Virus record (IMG/VR): IMGVR_UViG_3300009068_004973 | Span: 1 to 23,195 of that record | Direction: 5' to 3' (one strand) | DNA: 23,195 bases | Source of the DNA: a virus | Shown here: positions 1-5,090 of the stretch, in pieces | Layout of the letters: each line of letters opens with the position of its first letter | How positions within the stretch are numbered: the stretch's first letter is position 1 | Position numbers and translations under genes: made by a program | The notes under the pieces: generated by a model | The model's database searches: none | The model's input: only the letters and a program-made list of their open reading frames with translations | What the model was told of the DNA's origin: nothing

Positions 1-522
1 GGGGAAGTTACTGTACCTGTTGCAACTAGCTCTTTCGAAATTGAAAATAACATGTATGGAGGCTACTGGAATCCTTGGGGTTATGCTACAAACGGCCATC
101 AGGTGCTGATTGATCTAGATGCCGGTGATTTGGTAGTAGGATTCTACTTCTTATCGGAAAATAGCACTAGCTGGACCTATATGCCTAATGCTTGGGATGT
201 CGGTATTGGAAGAGCCTGGGAAAAAGGTCTGAACAATTTTGCATTTATGACGCACAACGGCGCCTTATTCGCAGCAGGCGGGTATGTCTATATGAACTAT
301 AATATGACAACTGGCGCCTTTATTAGCGGAGGCACCAGTGAGATACTCTTTGGGGGCAACTTTGGCATTAATGCTGTAGGTGACCGAATGTCAGCACGGA
401 CTGAGCTGCCAGTCACAGGAGACTATGAGTTTAACTGCTTTACAGGTGCAGGAATTGTTAAAGTTACCACGCCTGCCACATATAACCTGGCATTTAATGA
501 CGCCACTTGGTCATGGGACTAA
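1..522 (+). CDS. Probable virion structural protein, C-terminal part
   Basis: The reading frame is open from base 1 through the first ATG at 52, so the gene very likely begins outside the window and only its last 173 residues are seen. The protein is rich in Gly, Asn, Tyr, Trp and Phe, has no charged clusters and no membrane segment, and ends in a short beta-type run (ATWSWD). This composition is typical of phage tail, fibre or baseplate beta-sandwich proteins, but I do not recognise the family. It is followed after 23 bases of A-rich sequence by a small gene on the same strand. Assignment as structural is an inference from composition and from the nearby head genes. Confidence 0.6.
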   Translation, partial: GEVTVPVATSSFEIENNMYGGYWNPWGYATNGHQVLIDLDAGDLVVGFYFLSENSTSWTYMPNAWDVGIGRAWEKGLNNFAFMTHNGALFAAGGYVYMNYNMTTGAFISGGTSEILFGGNFGINAVGDRMSARTELPVTGDYEFNCFTGAGIVKVTTPATYNLAFNDATWSWD

Positions 523-545
523 AATAAAATAAAACAAAATAAGAT

Positions 546-809
546 ATGACACAATATAGAAAAGTAGAACTTTTACTAGTTAAAGGCGAAAGAACAAAAG
601 TGATAGACACCTCTGAAGTAAAACTACGTGAAGAAGACGCAACGGTTGCTGACCTGAAAGCAGCAGGGTTTGCTAAACTCTTTAATGCAGACAAATACAT
701 TAAAGACCGAGAAGAGGTAACTGGAACCGCATACATCGTGACTACTGATGAGTCGCTGGTATCAGCGGACAGGCACTTGCAATACAAACTCTATGTAACC
801 GCGAAGTAA
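546..809 (+). CDS. Hypothetical protein, 87 aa
   Basis: The ATG follows an A-rich leader without a Shine-Dalgarno sequence, like most genes here. The product is small and charged with alternating acidic and basic residues, and has no signal peptide, membrane segment or metal motif. I do not recognise it. It follows the partial virion gene by 23 bases and is probably cotranscribed with it; the next promoter begins about 20 bases after its stop. An antisense frame of similar length covers the same bases, but it lacks a promoter and its protein looks non-globular, so this strand is preferred. Confidence 0.65.
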   Translation: MTQYRKVELLLVKGERTKVIDTSEVKLREEDATVADLKAAGFAKLFNADKYIKDREEVTGTAYIVTTDESLVSADRHLQYKLYVTAK

Positions 810-828
810 TTTAGGAGCCTATAGAGAA

Positions 829-852
829 AACTTTTTTACTCTGGTGTATAAA
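829..852 (+). promoter_or_regulatory. Phage promoter upstream of small ORF and tmRNA
   Basis: It contains ACTTTTTT, then nine bases ending in GTG, then TATAAAA. The same spacing occurs at 3654, 5929 and 20915. It would drive the 28-codon ORF and the tmRNA. Confidence 0.6.
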
Positions 853-860
853 AAAGATAT

Positions 861-891
861 CAGAAGTAAGGAGGAAAAATACTATCTTCTG
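861..891 (+). promoter_or_regulatory. Hairpin with AGGAGG in its loop
   Basis: CAGAAG (861-866) pairs with CTTCTG (886-891), and the loop carries AAGGAGG, one of the few strong Shine-Dalgarno-like strings in the window. No ATG lies at a normal distance; the nearest is at 912. It may be a leader structure or a processing site; no function is shown. Confidence 0.3.
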
Positions 892-911
892 GCTTAACTA
901 AAACAACTAAC

Positions 912-998
912 ATGAGTAAAACATCGGTAAAAGGTAGACTTGAGACTCTACGAGATTGGATTCTTTCATTAAAGAACTCTAAACAGTCTTCTCGTTAA
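912..998 (+). CDS. Possible 28-aa basic peptide
   Basis: ATG at 912 opens a 28-codon frame ending TAA at 998, 15 bases before the tmRNA. The peptide is basic and amphipathic, with a central RLETLRDWILSLKNS helix-like segment. It lies between a phage promoter and the tmRNA, so it would be the first thing translated on that transcript. At this length coding is uncertain. It could be a true small protein or just leader sequence. Confidence 0.35.
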   Translation: MSKTSVKGRLETLRDWILSLKNSKQSSR

Positions 999-1013
999 GA
1001 ATACATTAAAATT

Positions 1014-1406
1014 GGGCCTGCCTTGGATTTGACAGGCGAAGGTAGTCTCTTGAGACGCATGCAGGGTTAGATGGAAATCCTTAATCACCTATCACAACTC
1101 AAACGGCAACGTTTACAACTCCGAGGATATGATGAGTATCCCCACCTCAATCACTCGCGTGGCTGAGGAGGTAGAGCTAGCGATAGCAGCTTAACCACTG
1201 AGCGGCAACTGCTCAGGAAAAGAAAGTTGCACACTGAGTACACCCAACGGCTCATTAAATTCAGGAGGGAAGAACCCATTGGTTGTCGCGTTGACGATGG
1301 TGAAGAACCAACCGACTAGTTTGTCCGTTTAGAAAAATTGACTAAGCATGTGAATGAGTCCATTGGACATTCGAGCTGGACGAGGGTTCGACTCCCTCCA
1401 GGTCCA
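1014..1406 (+). ncRNA. ssrA: tmRNA (transfer-messenger RNA)
   Basis: Rescues stalled ribosomes by acting first as an alanyl-tRNA and then as a short mRNA that adds a degradation tag. The acceptor stem GGGCCTG (1014-1020) pairs over 7 bp with CAGGTCC (1399-1405), discriminator A1406. The T-arm is GAGGG-TTCGACT-CCCTC. The 5' side has the typical TGGATTTGACAGG block and GCATGC, and the 3' side has the hallmark GACTAAGCATGT. A tag frame runs from a likely resume codon near GGC 1105 to TAA 1192-1194 and ends EEVELAIAA, matching the Ala-Ala proteolysis tails of known tags. A pseudoknot follows: CTGAGC/GCTCAG with loop GCAACT pairing to AGTTGC. The CCA end is not encoded (ACA follows). The resume codon is an estimate; the RNA call is firm. 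Confidence 0.95.
1105..1194 (+). other. tmRNA tag reading frame, about 29 codons
   Basis: Frame GGC AAC GTT TAC ... GCA GCT TAA inside the tmRNA. It begins G-N-V-Y-N, resembling the start of ordinary tags, but carries a long extra central part before ending LAIAA and stop. The usual bacterial tag is about 8 to 15 residues, with longer exceptions. The first codon is inferred by position; the end and stop are clear. Confidence 0.75.
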
Positions 1407-1415
1407 CACCCAGAT

Positions 1416-1449
1416 ACTTTTTTTGATTGGTCTTGATATATATAAAATA
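1416..1449 (+). promoter_or_regulatory. Phage promoter of the GIY-YIG gene
   Basis: ACTTTTTTT, then a short spacer, then TTGATATATATAAAATAAAA, ending 8 bases before the ATG. The GATATATA-AAATAAAA leader is almost the same as the one ahead of the second, unrelated endonuclease gene at 4280. Confidence 0.6.
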
Positions 1450-1456
1450 AAACAAT

Positions 1457-2107
1457 ATGTACAAGATCAATCGGAAGTATCACTTCATATATAAAACCAC
1501 AAACTTACTTTCTGGACGATACTATATCGGAATGCATTCAACGGATAATCTAGATGATGGTTATCTAGGTTCTGGTAATAGATTAATTCAGGCAATTGCA
1601 AAGCATGGTAAAGAAAACTTCAAACGAGAAATTCTTGAATTTTGCTCATCCCGAGAAGAGTTAGCCCTAAGAGAATCCGAAATTGTCGATCTTGATGAGA
1701 TTGCAAAAAAGGATTGCATGAACTTAAAAGTCGGTGGAATCGGCGGAGGAAGAATTTGGAACGAAGAACATATGAAAGCCTTTTCAAAAGCCGGAAACGA
1801 AGCCTTTAGAAAAAAACTTAAAGACGACGGAGAATTCCGAGAAAAATTTTCATCATCGGTTAGTGAGTCTAATACAAATCTAAAAAGAGGATTCTTAAAG
1901 TCGCCGTTAGATTGGACCGGTAGATTACACTCAGAAGAAACAAAATCTAAAATGAAAGAATCTAAAAGCGGAACCGGTAAAGGGGATAAAAATTCTCAAT
2001 TTGGAACTTGTTGGATAACCAATGGTTCTGAAAATAAAAAGATAAAGAAAACAGATGACTTGCCAAAAGGTTGGTCATATGGTAGAAAGATAAAAATTGG
2101 AAAGTAA
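1457..2107 (+). CDS. GIY-YIG homing endonuclease (Seg-like)
   Basis: A free-standing homing endonuclease that would cut a specific DNA site and spread its own gene by repair. The GIY-YIG nuclease domain occupies about residues 8-95: IYKTTN, then YYIG at 22-25, a YLGSG motif near residue 37, and a conserved Glu in the ESEIV stretch near residue 72. The C-terminal half contains two NUMOD3-like DNA-binding repeats (WNEEHMKAFSKAG and SEETKSKMKESKSG) and a short basic tail, as in T4 Seg proteins. It has its own phage promoter and sits directly between the tmRNA and a tRNA-Ser. Its stop codon overlaps the first bases of the tRNA. Family assignment is confident; the cleavage site is unknown, but adjacency suggests the tmRNA-tRNA junction. 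Confidence 0.92.
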   Translation: MYKINRKYHFIYKTTNLLSGRYYIGMHSTDNLDDGYLGSGNRLIQAIAKHGKENFKREILEFCSSREELALRESEIVDLDEIAKKDCMNLKVGGIGGGRIWNEEHMKAFSKAGNEAFRKKLKDDGEFREKFSSSVSESNTNLKRGFLKSPLDWTGRLHSEETKSKMKESKSGTGKGDKNSQFGTCWITNGSENKKIKKTDDLPKGWSYGRKIKIGK

Positions 2108-2182
2108 TACAGATAGGGTTCTGTCACCGCCTGCTAAGCGAGTGGTACTTTCAGGTATGTGTTTCGAGTACACTACTTTCCG
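2099..2182 (+). tRNA. tRNA-Ser(GCU), atypical
   Basis: Acceptor GGAAAGT (2099-2105) pairs with ACTTTCC (2175-2181), discriminator G. D-stem ACAG/CTGT, anticodon loop CTGCTAA (anticodon GCT), a long class II variable arm with TAC/GTA, and T-loop TTCGAGT are all present. Odd points: position 8 is A instead of U, the anticodon stem needs a bulged A on its 3' side, and the outer T-stem pair is T-T. It may be degenerate or newly chimeric. Its first three pairs overlap the end of the endonuclease gene, including the stop codon. Confidence 0.75.
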
Positions 2183-2235
2183 CAATCTTAAAAAAACTAA
2201 AAGGTATGAAAGACGAAGTAATAATTAAAGGCCAA

Positions 2236-2326
2236 GTTGGCTAAAGAATATATAAATTGATTTGGGGGATTAGCTCAGCTGGCTGAAAGATATATAAATT
2301 GATTCGGGGGTATAGCTCAGTTGGCT
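2236..2326. repeat. 42-bp tandem duplication of promoter plus tRNA 5' fragment
   Basis: Unit 1 (2236-2277) and unit 2 (2278-2319) each read GTTGGCT or GCTGGCT, then A/G-rich bases, TATATAAATTGATT, GGGGG and TAGCTCA. A third GTTGGCT (2320-2326) is the D-loop of the intact tRNA-Ala. Unit 1 therefore carries a truncated tRNA-Ala/Ile 5' end, and each tRNA start is preceded by TATATAAA, a possible promoter. Confidence 0.8.
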
Positions 2327-2602
2327 AGAGCATCTGCCTTGCACGCAGAGGGTCATGGGTTTTTTCGGACCCACTCATTAGCGATGATGAGTTAAAAATT
2401 GGGTGAATTGCTGGAACGCTAAGTCCTAACGGATATGCCAATCAGCAGCCAAGCCAGAAGTACACTTCTGGAAGGTTCAGAGACTACTGGAGAGGTTGAG
2501 CCCTCTTAATAACCAGTTCAAGCGCCCAACGTCTCACTGAGACGATGATATAGTCCAAACTAAATGGAAACATTTAGACTGCTGCGAATCCCTTTACCTC
2601 CA
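2306..2602 (+). tRNA. tRNA-Ala(UGC) interrupted by a group I intron in the T-loop
   Basis: The exons are 2306-2361 and 2585-2602. Acceptor GGGGGTA pairs with TACCTCC, anticodon stem TCTGC/GCAGA encloses CTTGCAC (anticodon TGC), and joining the exons gives the T-loop TTCGAAT with stem ATGGG/CCCTT (one T-T mismatch). Without removal of the intron the T-arm cannot form. A73 is followed by CA, so CCA is not fully encoded. An intrinsic terminator follows directly. Confidence 0.88.
2362..2584 (+). ncRNA. Group I self-splicing intron, 223 nt
   Basis: All four conserved core elements are visible: P-like AATTGCTGG (from 2406), Q-like AATCAGCAGCCAAGCC (2440-2455), R-like GGTTCAGAGACTA (2474-2486) and S-like GATGATATAGTCC (2544-2556). 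P7 forms between GACTA and TAGTC, and P3 between TTGGGTG (2399-2405) and CGCCCAA (2523-2529). P1 pairs exon GGGTT with GACCC (2368-2372), placing the required U-G wobble at the 5' splice site; the terminal G is 2584. A CTAAATG-gaaa-CATTTAG hairpin closes the 3' side. It carries no ORF, so it needs mobility functions from elsewhere or is immobile. Confidence 0.9.
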
Positions 2603-2603
2603 C

Positions 2604-2633
2604 AAAAAGCCAGACTATTCGGTCTGGCTTTTT
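2604..2633 (+). terminator. Intrinsic terminator after tRNA-Ala
   Basis: AAAAAGCCAGAC pairs with GTCTGGCTTTTT around a 6-nt loop. It ends the upstream RNA transcript and separates it from paaA. Confidence 0.9.
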
Positions 2634-2651
2634 AATTTAATCATGTCAGAT

Positions 2652-2676
2652 GTACTTGGGACAAATATATAAACAA
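2652..2676 (+). promoter_or_regulatory. Possible phage promoter of paaA
   Basis: TACTTGGGACAAATATATAAAC resembles the promoter set (ACTT element and TATATAAA) but with a weaker upstream half. It lies about 15 bases ahead of the ATG. Confidence 0.4.
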
Positions 2677-2690
2677 AATACCCAATAACA

Positions 2691-3638
2691 ATGGCATCAG
2701 CAGGAATTTCCTCATTAGAGAGCGCATTTCAATCCAAGATTGACGGAGACATAAAGATCGAGCCAAGGGATTGGATGCCAGATGCATATCGAGAAGCACT
2801 AATTCGACAAATATCTCAACATGCGCACTCAGAAATTGTTGGCATGTTACCAGAAGGAAATTGGATAACTCGCGCGCCTAATTTGCGCAGGAAGGCTGTC
2901 CTCTTGGCAAAAGTGCAAGATGAGGCAGGACACGGCCTATATCTCTACAGCGCCGCAGAAACATTAGGTGTTGATCGTGAAGACCTAATCGATGATTTAC
3001 ACGAAGGCCTGGCAAAGTATTCCTCTATTTTCAACTACCCAACACTTTCATGGGCTGACATAGGAGCCATTGGCTGGTTGGTTGATGGTGCTGCTATTAT
3101 GAATCAGGTTCCACTGTGTCGCTGTTCATACGGACCTTATGCACGTGCAATGGTCAGGGTATGTAAAGAGGAGTCTTTTCATCAGCGGCAAGGATATGAA
3201 ATCATGATGAGTCTTGCAAACGGAACACCGGAACAAAAAGAGATGGCGCAAGATGCACTGAATCGTTTTTGGTGGCCAGCACTCATGATGTTTGGTCCGG
3301 ATGACGCAACTTCTACACACACGGAACAGTCCATGAAATGGAAAATTAAGCGAAACACCAATGACGAATTGAGACAGCAGTTTATTGATGCCACCGTTCC
3401 ACAAGCAGAGCTGTTAGGGCTCTCTATTCCTGATAAAAATTTAGCATGGAATAAAGAGACTGGACATTATGTTACAAGCCCTATTGATTGGAATGAGTTT
3501 TGGGAGGTGATTAAAGGCAATGGTCCATGTAACAAGGAGCGGGTAGCCGCTCGAAAGAAGGCAAAAGAGGATGGAAAATGGGTAAGAGACGCTGCTATGG
3601 CCCATGCAGCTAAAAGACAATCCAAAAAGTTGGATTAG
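2691..3638 (+). CDS. paaA: PaaA-like phenylacetyl-CoA 1,2-epoxidase alpha subunit
   Basis: In bacteria PaaA is the diiron catalytic subunit of the PaaABCE ring-1,2-phenylacetyl-CoA epoxidase of aerobic phenylacetate breakdown. The 315-residue protein is the usual length and matches the family over its whole extent as I remember it: [11 protein letters not shown] near residue 24, [20 protein letters not shown] (43-62), [20 protein letters not shown] (74-93), [17 protein letters not shown] near 110, and [10 protein letters not shown] (159-168). Candidate diiron ligands E48, E78/H81 and E161/H164 are intact. It stands alone between a terminator and a tRNA promoter, with no paaB, paaC or paaE in the window, so it would have to pair with host subunits or do something else. 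Family identification is strong; function in the phage is open. Confidence 0.95.
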   Translation: MASAGISSLESAFQSKIDGDIKIEPRDWMPDAYREALIRQISQHAHSEIVGMLPEGNWITRAPNLRRKAVLLAKVQDEAGHGLYLYSAAETLGVDREDLIDDLHEGLAKYSSIFNYPTLSWADIGAIGWLVDGAAIMNQVPLCRCSYGPYARAMVRVCKEESFHQRQGYEIMMSLANGTPEQKEMAQDALNRFWWPALMMFGPDDATSTHTEQSMKWKIKRNTNDELRQQFIDATVPQAELLGLSIPDKNLAWNKETGHYVTSPIDWNEFWEVIKGNGPCNKERVAARKKAKEDGKWVRDAAMAHAAKRQSKKLD

Positions 3639-3653
3639 AATTTAAGTCTAGAA

Positions 3654-3678
3654 AACTTTTTTCTAGGCGTGTATAAAA
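3654..3678 (+). promoter_or_regulatory. Phage promoter of the tRNA cluster
   Basis: ACTTTTTT, nine bases ending GTG, TATAAAA. It sits about 25 bases upstream of tRNA-Glu and after the paaA stop. Confidence 0.65.
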
Positions 3679-3700
3679 CTACTAAATTCCAAATTAATTT

Positions 3701-3772
3701 GGTCCCATCGTCTATCGGTTAGGACGCCAGGTTTTCATCCTGGAAAGCGGGGTTCGATTCCCCGTGGGACTA
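3701..3772 (+). tRNA. tRNA-Glu(UUC)
   Basis: Acceptor GGTCCCA pairs with TGGGACT, anticodon stem CCAGG/CCTGG encloses TTTTCAT (anticodon TTC), and the T-arm is CGGGG-TTCGATT-CCCCG. A73 is followed by CA. It is very like Bacteroidota tRNA-Glu. Confidence 0.95.
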
Positions 3773-3774
3773 CA

Positions 3775-3870
3775 ACACGTAAACCTAAGTACCCGCACAG
3801 CGGTGAGTAACGGGCTAAGTTATATACAATTCCTCGGAGCTGGGAGTAGAATGCTTAGGAGCGTGTTTTT
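3775..3870 (+). ncRNA. Structured small RNA between tRNAs
   Basis: Nested complementarity spans the whole spacer: ACACG (3775-3779) with CGTGT (3862-3866), CCTAAG (3784-3789) with CTTAGG (3854-3859), and CCCG (3792-3795) with CGGG (3811-3814). An inner hairpin, ATTC-CTC with GAG-TA-GAAT, lies at about 3829-3853. The outer stem is followed by TTTTT. There is no tRNA anticodon or T-arm and no ORF. It may be a distinct small RNA or a decayed, rearranged tRNA. The pairing is visible; the function is unknown. Confidence 0.5.
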
Positions 3871-3872
3871 AT

Positions 3873-4041
3873 AGTCAGGTGGCGGAATGGTAGACGCTAA
3901 CATTAACCCGCAAGGTTGATATTGATGAAAAGAGGAAAGCGGACTTTCATCAGTCGTAGTAAAACGCAAGTGGTACCTTTGCAAAGGTAAACGAAAGAGA
4001 AAACCACGAATGACATACAGGTTCGAATCCTGTCCTGACTA
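3873..4041 (+). tRNA. tRNA-Leu(UAA)-like gene with an insertion of about 80 nt
   Basis: Acceptor AGTCAGG (3873-3879) pairs perfectly with CCTGACT (4034-4040), the D-arm TGGCGGAATGGTAGACGC is that of tRNA-Leu, and the T-arm ACAGG-TTCGAAT-CCTGT is perfect. Between them lie CTAAC-ATTAA, giving the start of a UAA anticodon loop, and then a structured insert: ATTAACC/GGTTGAT, GATGAAA/TTTCATC (3924-3951) and GTGGT/ACCAC (3970-4007). The expected anticodon-stem partner GTTAG is missing, so this is either a broken gene or an interrupted tRNA with unusual processing. The insert is too short for a normal group I intron. Confidence 0.55.
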
Positions 4042-4045
4042 CATT

Positions 4046-4131
4046 GGAAAGTTGGCAGAGCTGGTCTATCGCACCGATCTTGAAAATCGGCATACTGAGA
4101 GGTATCGAAGGTTCGAATCCTTCACTTTCCG
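4046..4131 (+). tRNA. tRNA-Ser(UGA)
   Basis: Acceptor GGAAAGT pairs with ACTTTCC, anticodon stem CCGAT/ATCGG encloses CTTGAAA (anticodon TGA), the class II variable arm is TACTGAGAGGTA, and the T-arm is GAAGG-TTCGAAT-CCTTC. Discriminator G is followed by an encoded CCA (4132-4134), unlike its neighbours, which mostly show ACA. Confidence 0.95.
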
Positions 4132-4134
4132 CCA

Positions 4135-4208
4135 GATCCGGTAGTTCAGCTGGTTAGAATGCCTGTCTGTCACATAGGAGGTCGCGGGTTCGAGTCCCGT
4201 CCGGTCCG
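4135..4208 (+). tRNA. tRNA-Asp(GUC), chimeric after endonuclease insertion
   Basis: Anticodon stem CCTGT/ATAGG encloses CTGTCAC (anticodon GTC). The 5' acceptor strand GATCCGG meets CCGGTCC on the 3' side, leaving mismatches at pairs 2-71 (A-C) and 3-70 (T-T). The perfectly matching 3' strand CCGGATC lies about 750 bases downstream at 4962-4968. The gene therefore looks like a resident 5' half joined to an imported 3' half. It may still fold, less stably. Confidence 0.85.
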
Positions 4209-4243
4209 CTCTTGAGTTAATTGATCACGCAACTATGCAAGAG
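4209..4243 (+). promoter_or_regulatory. Hairpin at the left end of the endonuclease insert
   Basis: CTCTTG (4209-4214) pairs with CAAGAG (4238-4243), with AGTT/AACT inside. It abuts the imported tRNA 3' half and may aid tRNA 3' processing or limit read-through. There is no T-tract. Confidence 0.4.
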
Positions 4244-4254
4244 TTCAAATTATT

Positions 4255-4275
4255 GTTTTGATATATAAAATAAAA
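4255..4275 (+). promoter_or_regulatory. Phage promoter of the second endonuclease gene
   Basis: TTTTGATATATAAAATAAAA ends a few bases before the ATG. It closely matches the leader of the GIY-YIG gene at 1457, although the proteins are unrelated. Confidence 0.55.
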
Positions 4276-4279
4276 TAAT

Positions 4280-4936
4280 ATGAAAACTTGTGAAAATTGT
4301 GGTGGTGAGCATAAAGGAGAATACGGTAGTGGGAGATTTTGCACCAGTAAATGTTCTAGAGGTTTTAGTACAAAAGCTAAAAGAGCTGAAATAAATGCTA
4401 AAGTTTCAAAAAAGTTAAAAGCTATACCACAGATTAAAACATGCCCTTCTTGTAAAAAAGAATTTGAATCTACAAGAAATAAACACTGCTCAAAATCATG
4501 TGCAGCAAAGGGAAACGGTGGTTGGAAAAATCATAAAACAATTGATTGGTCTTGCGTAAATAAAGCTTCTTACGCAAGTGGAAAAAATTATGTTGCAGGT
4601 GGAACTACTAAATGGCTACAATACAAAGACATAAAGGTACAAGGAACTTATGAACTTAGAACCTGTTTTATATTGGATAGGCTAAAAGAACTTAATGAAA
4701 TTAAAGATTGGAAATATGCAGCCAAAAAAATTCCATATATAGTTGATGATCAATTGCGTACATACATAATAGACTTTGAAATTTTAAGCAATGATAACAA
4801 TTTCAAATACGTTGAAGTTAAAGGAAGGATACGTGAAAATGACGAAGTAAAATGGAATGCTGCCAAATCTTTAGGTTTAGATTTTGAAGTTTGGTTTAAT
4901 AAAGACATTTATGAAAAAGAGCTTCTTTATCTATAA
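4280..4936 (+). CDS. Putative homing endonuclease with zinc fingers and a PD-(D/E)xK-like domain
   Basis: The 218-residue protein starts with two Cys4 zinc-finger-like modules (C4, C7, C21, C25; and CPSC...CSKSC at about 55-75). A C-terminal domain has QGTYELRTCFILDRL, then YIIDFEIL, then KYVEVKGR, an E...D...ExK order that fits PD-(D/E)xK or Vsr-like endonuclease folds found in some free-standing homing endonucleases. It is preceded by its own phage promoter and bounded by two copies of a tRNA-Asp 3' half, which strongly implies DNA mobility. The stop codon is 4 bases before the downstream tRNA half. No experimental family name is assigned; nuclease activity is inferred from motif order and context. 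Confidence 0.75.
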   Translation: MKTCENCGGEHKGEYGSGRFCTSKCSRGFSTKAKRAEINAKVSKKLKAIPQIKTCPSCKKEFESTRNKHCSKSCAAKGNGGWKNHKTIDWSCVNKASYASGKNYVAGGTTKWLQYKDIKVQGTYELRTCFILDRLKELNEIKDWKYAAKKIPYIVDDQLRTYIIDFEILSNDNNFKYVEVKGRIRENDEVKWNAAKSLGLDFEVWFNKDIYEKELLYL

Positions 4937-4940
4937 CGAA

Positions 4941-4970
4941 GGTCGTGGGTTCGAGTCCCATCCGGATCGC
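4941..4970 (+). pseudogene. Displaced original 3' half of tRNA-Asp
   Basis: This 30-base stretch matches 4180-4209 at 27 positions. The differences are C to T and G to A, which together keep a T-stem pair, and T to A in the acceptor strand. Its CCGGATC is the perfect partner of GATCCGG at 4135, so it is the resident end separated by the endonuclease insert. Confidence 0.85.
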
Positions 4971-4974
4971 ATTT

Positions 4975-5053
4975 GCCTCGTTGGTGGAATTGGTTAGACA
5001 CGCATGCCTTAGGAGCATGTCTTCGGGTGTAGGTTCGAGTCCTACACGAGGTA
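4975..5053 (+). tRNA. tRNA-Leu(UAG)
   Basis: Acceptor GCCTCGT pairs with ACGAGGT, D-arm TGGTGGAATTGGTTAGACAC is leucine-like, anticodon stem CATGC/GCATG encloses CTTAGGA (anticodon TAG), variable arm TCTTCGGG, T-arm TGTAGG-TTCGAGT-CCTACA. A73 is followed by CA. It begins 4 bases after the displaced tRNA-Asp half. Confidence 0.93.
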
Positions 5054-5066
5054 CAAAATTAAGAGC

Positions 5067-5087
5067 TTCTAGTAATATATACTAGAA
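5067..5087. promoter_or_regulatory. Perfect 8-bp inverted repeat before the Smr gene
   Basis: TTCTAGTA and TACTAGAA flank ATATA, and the repeat ends 3 bases before the GTG start. As RNA it would hide the initiation region; as DNA it looks like a small operator and also covers an AT-rich promoter-like stretch. Confidence 0.5.
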
Positions 5088-5090
5088 AAG

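Larger units (their letters stand above)
4180..4970. mobile_element. Endonuclease gene plus tRNA 3' half inserted in tRNA-Asp
   Basis: Direct 30-base tRNA-Asp 3' ends (4180-4209 and 4941-4970) flank the hairpin, promoter and endonuclease gene. The arrangement implies that the incoming unit brought a replacement 3' half so that the target tRNA stays near-complete after insertion. The unit is about 760 bp. The mechanism (break and repair from a donor) is inferred. Confidence 0.7.

Noticed and set aside
2205-2243. 12-codon frame starting ATGAAAGACGAAG
   Set aside because: Too short, ends within the tandem repeat and lacks supporting context.
3772-3860. Resemblance of GCGGTGAGTAACGGG to a 16S rRNA segment
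   Set aside because: Only about 15 bases match; flanks are unrelated and the stretch folds with its own neighbours.
3905-4010. Complete group I intron in the tRNA-Leu-like gene
   Set aside because: No P, Q, R or S core sequences are present and the insert is too short; only a P1-like hairpin is seen.
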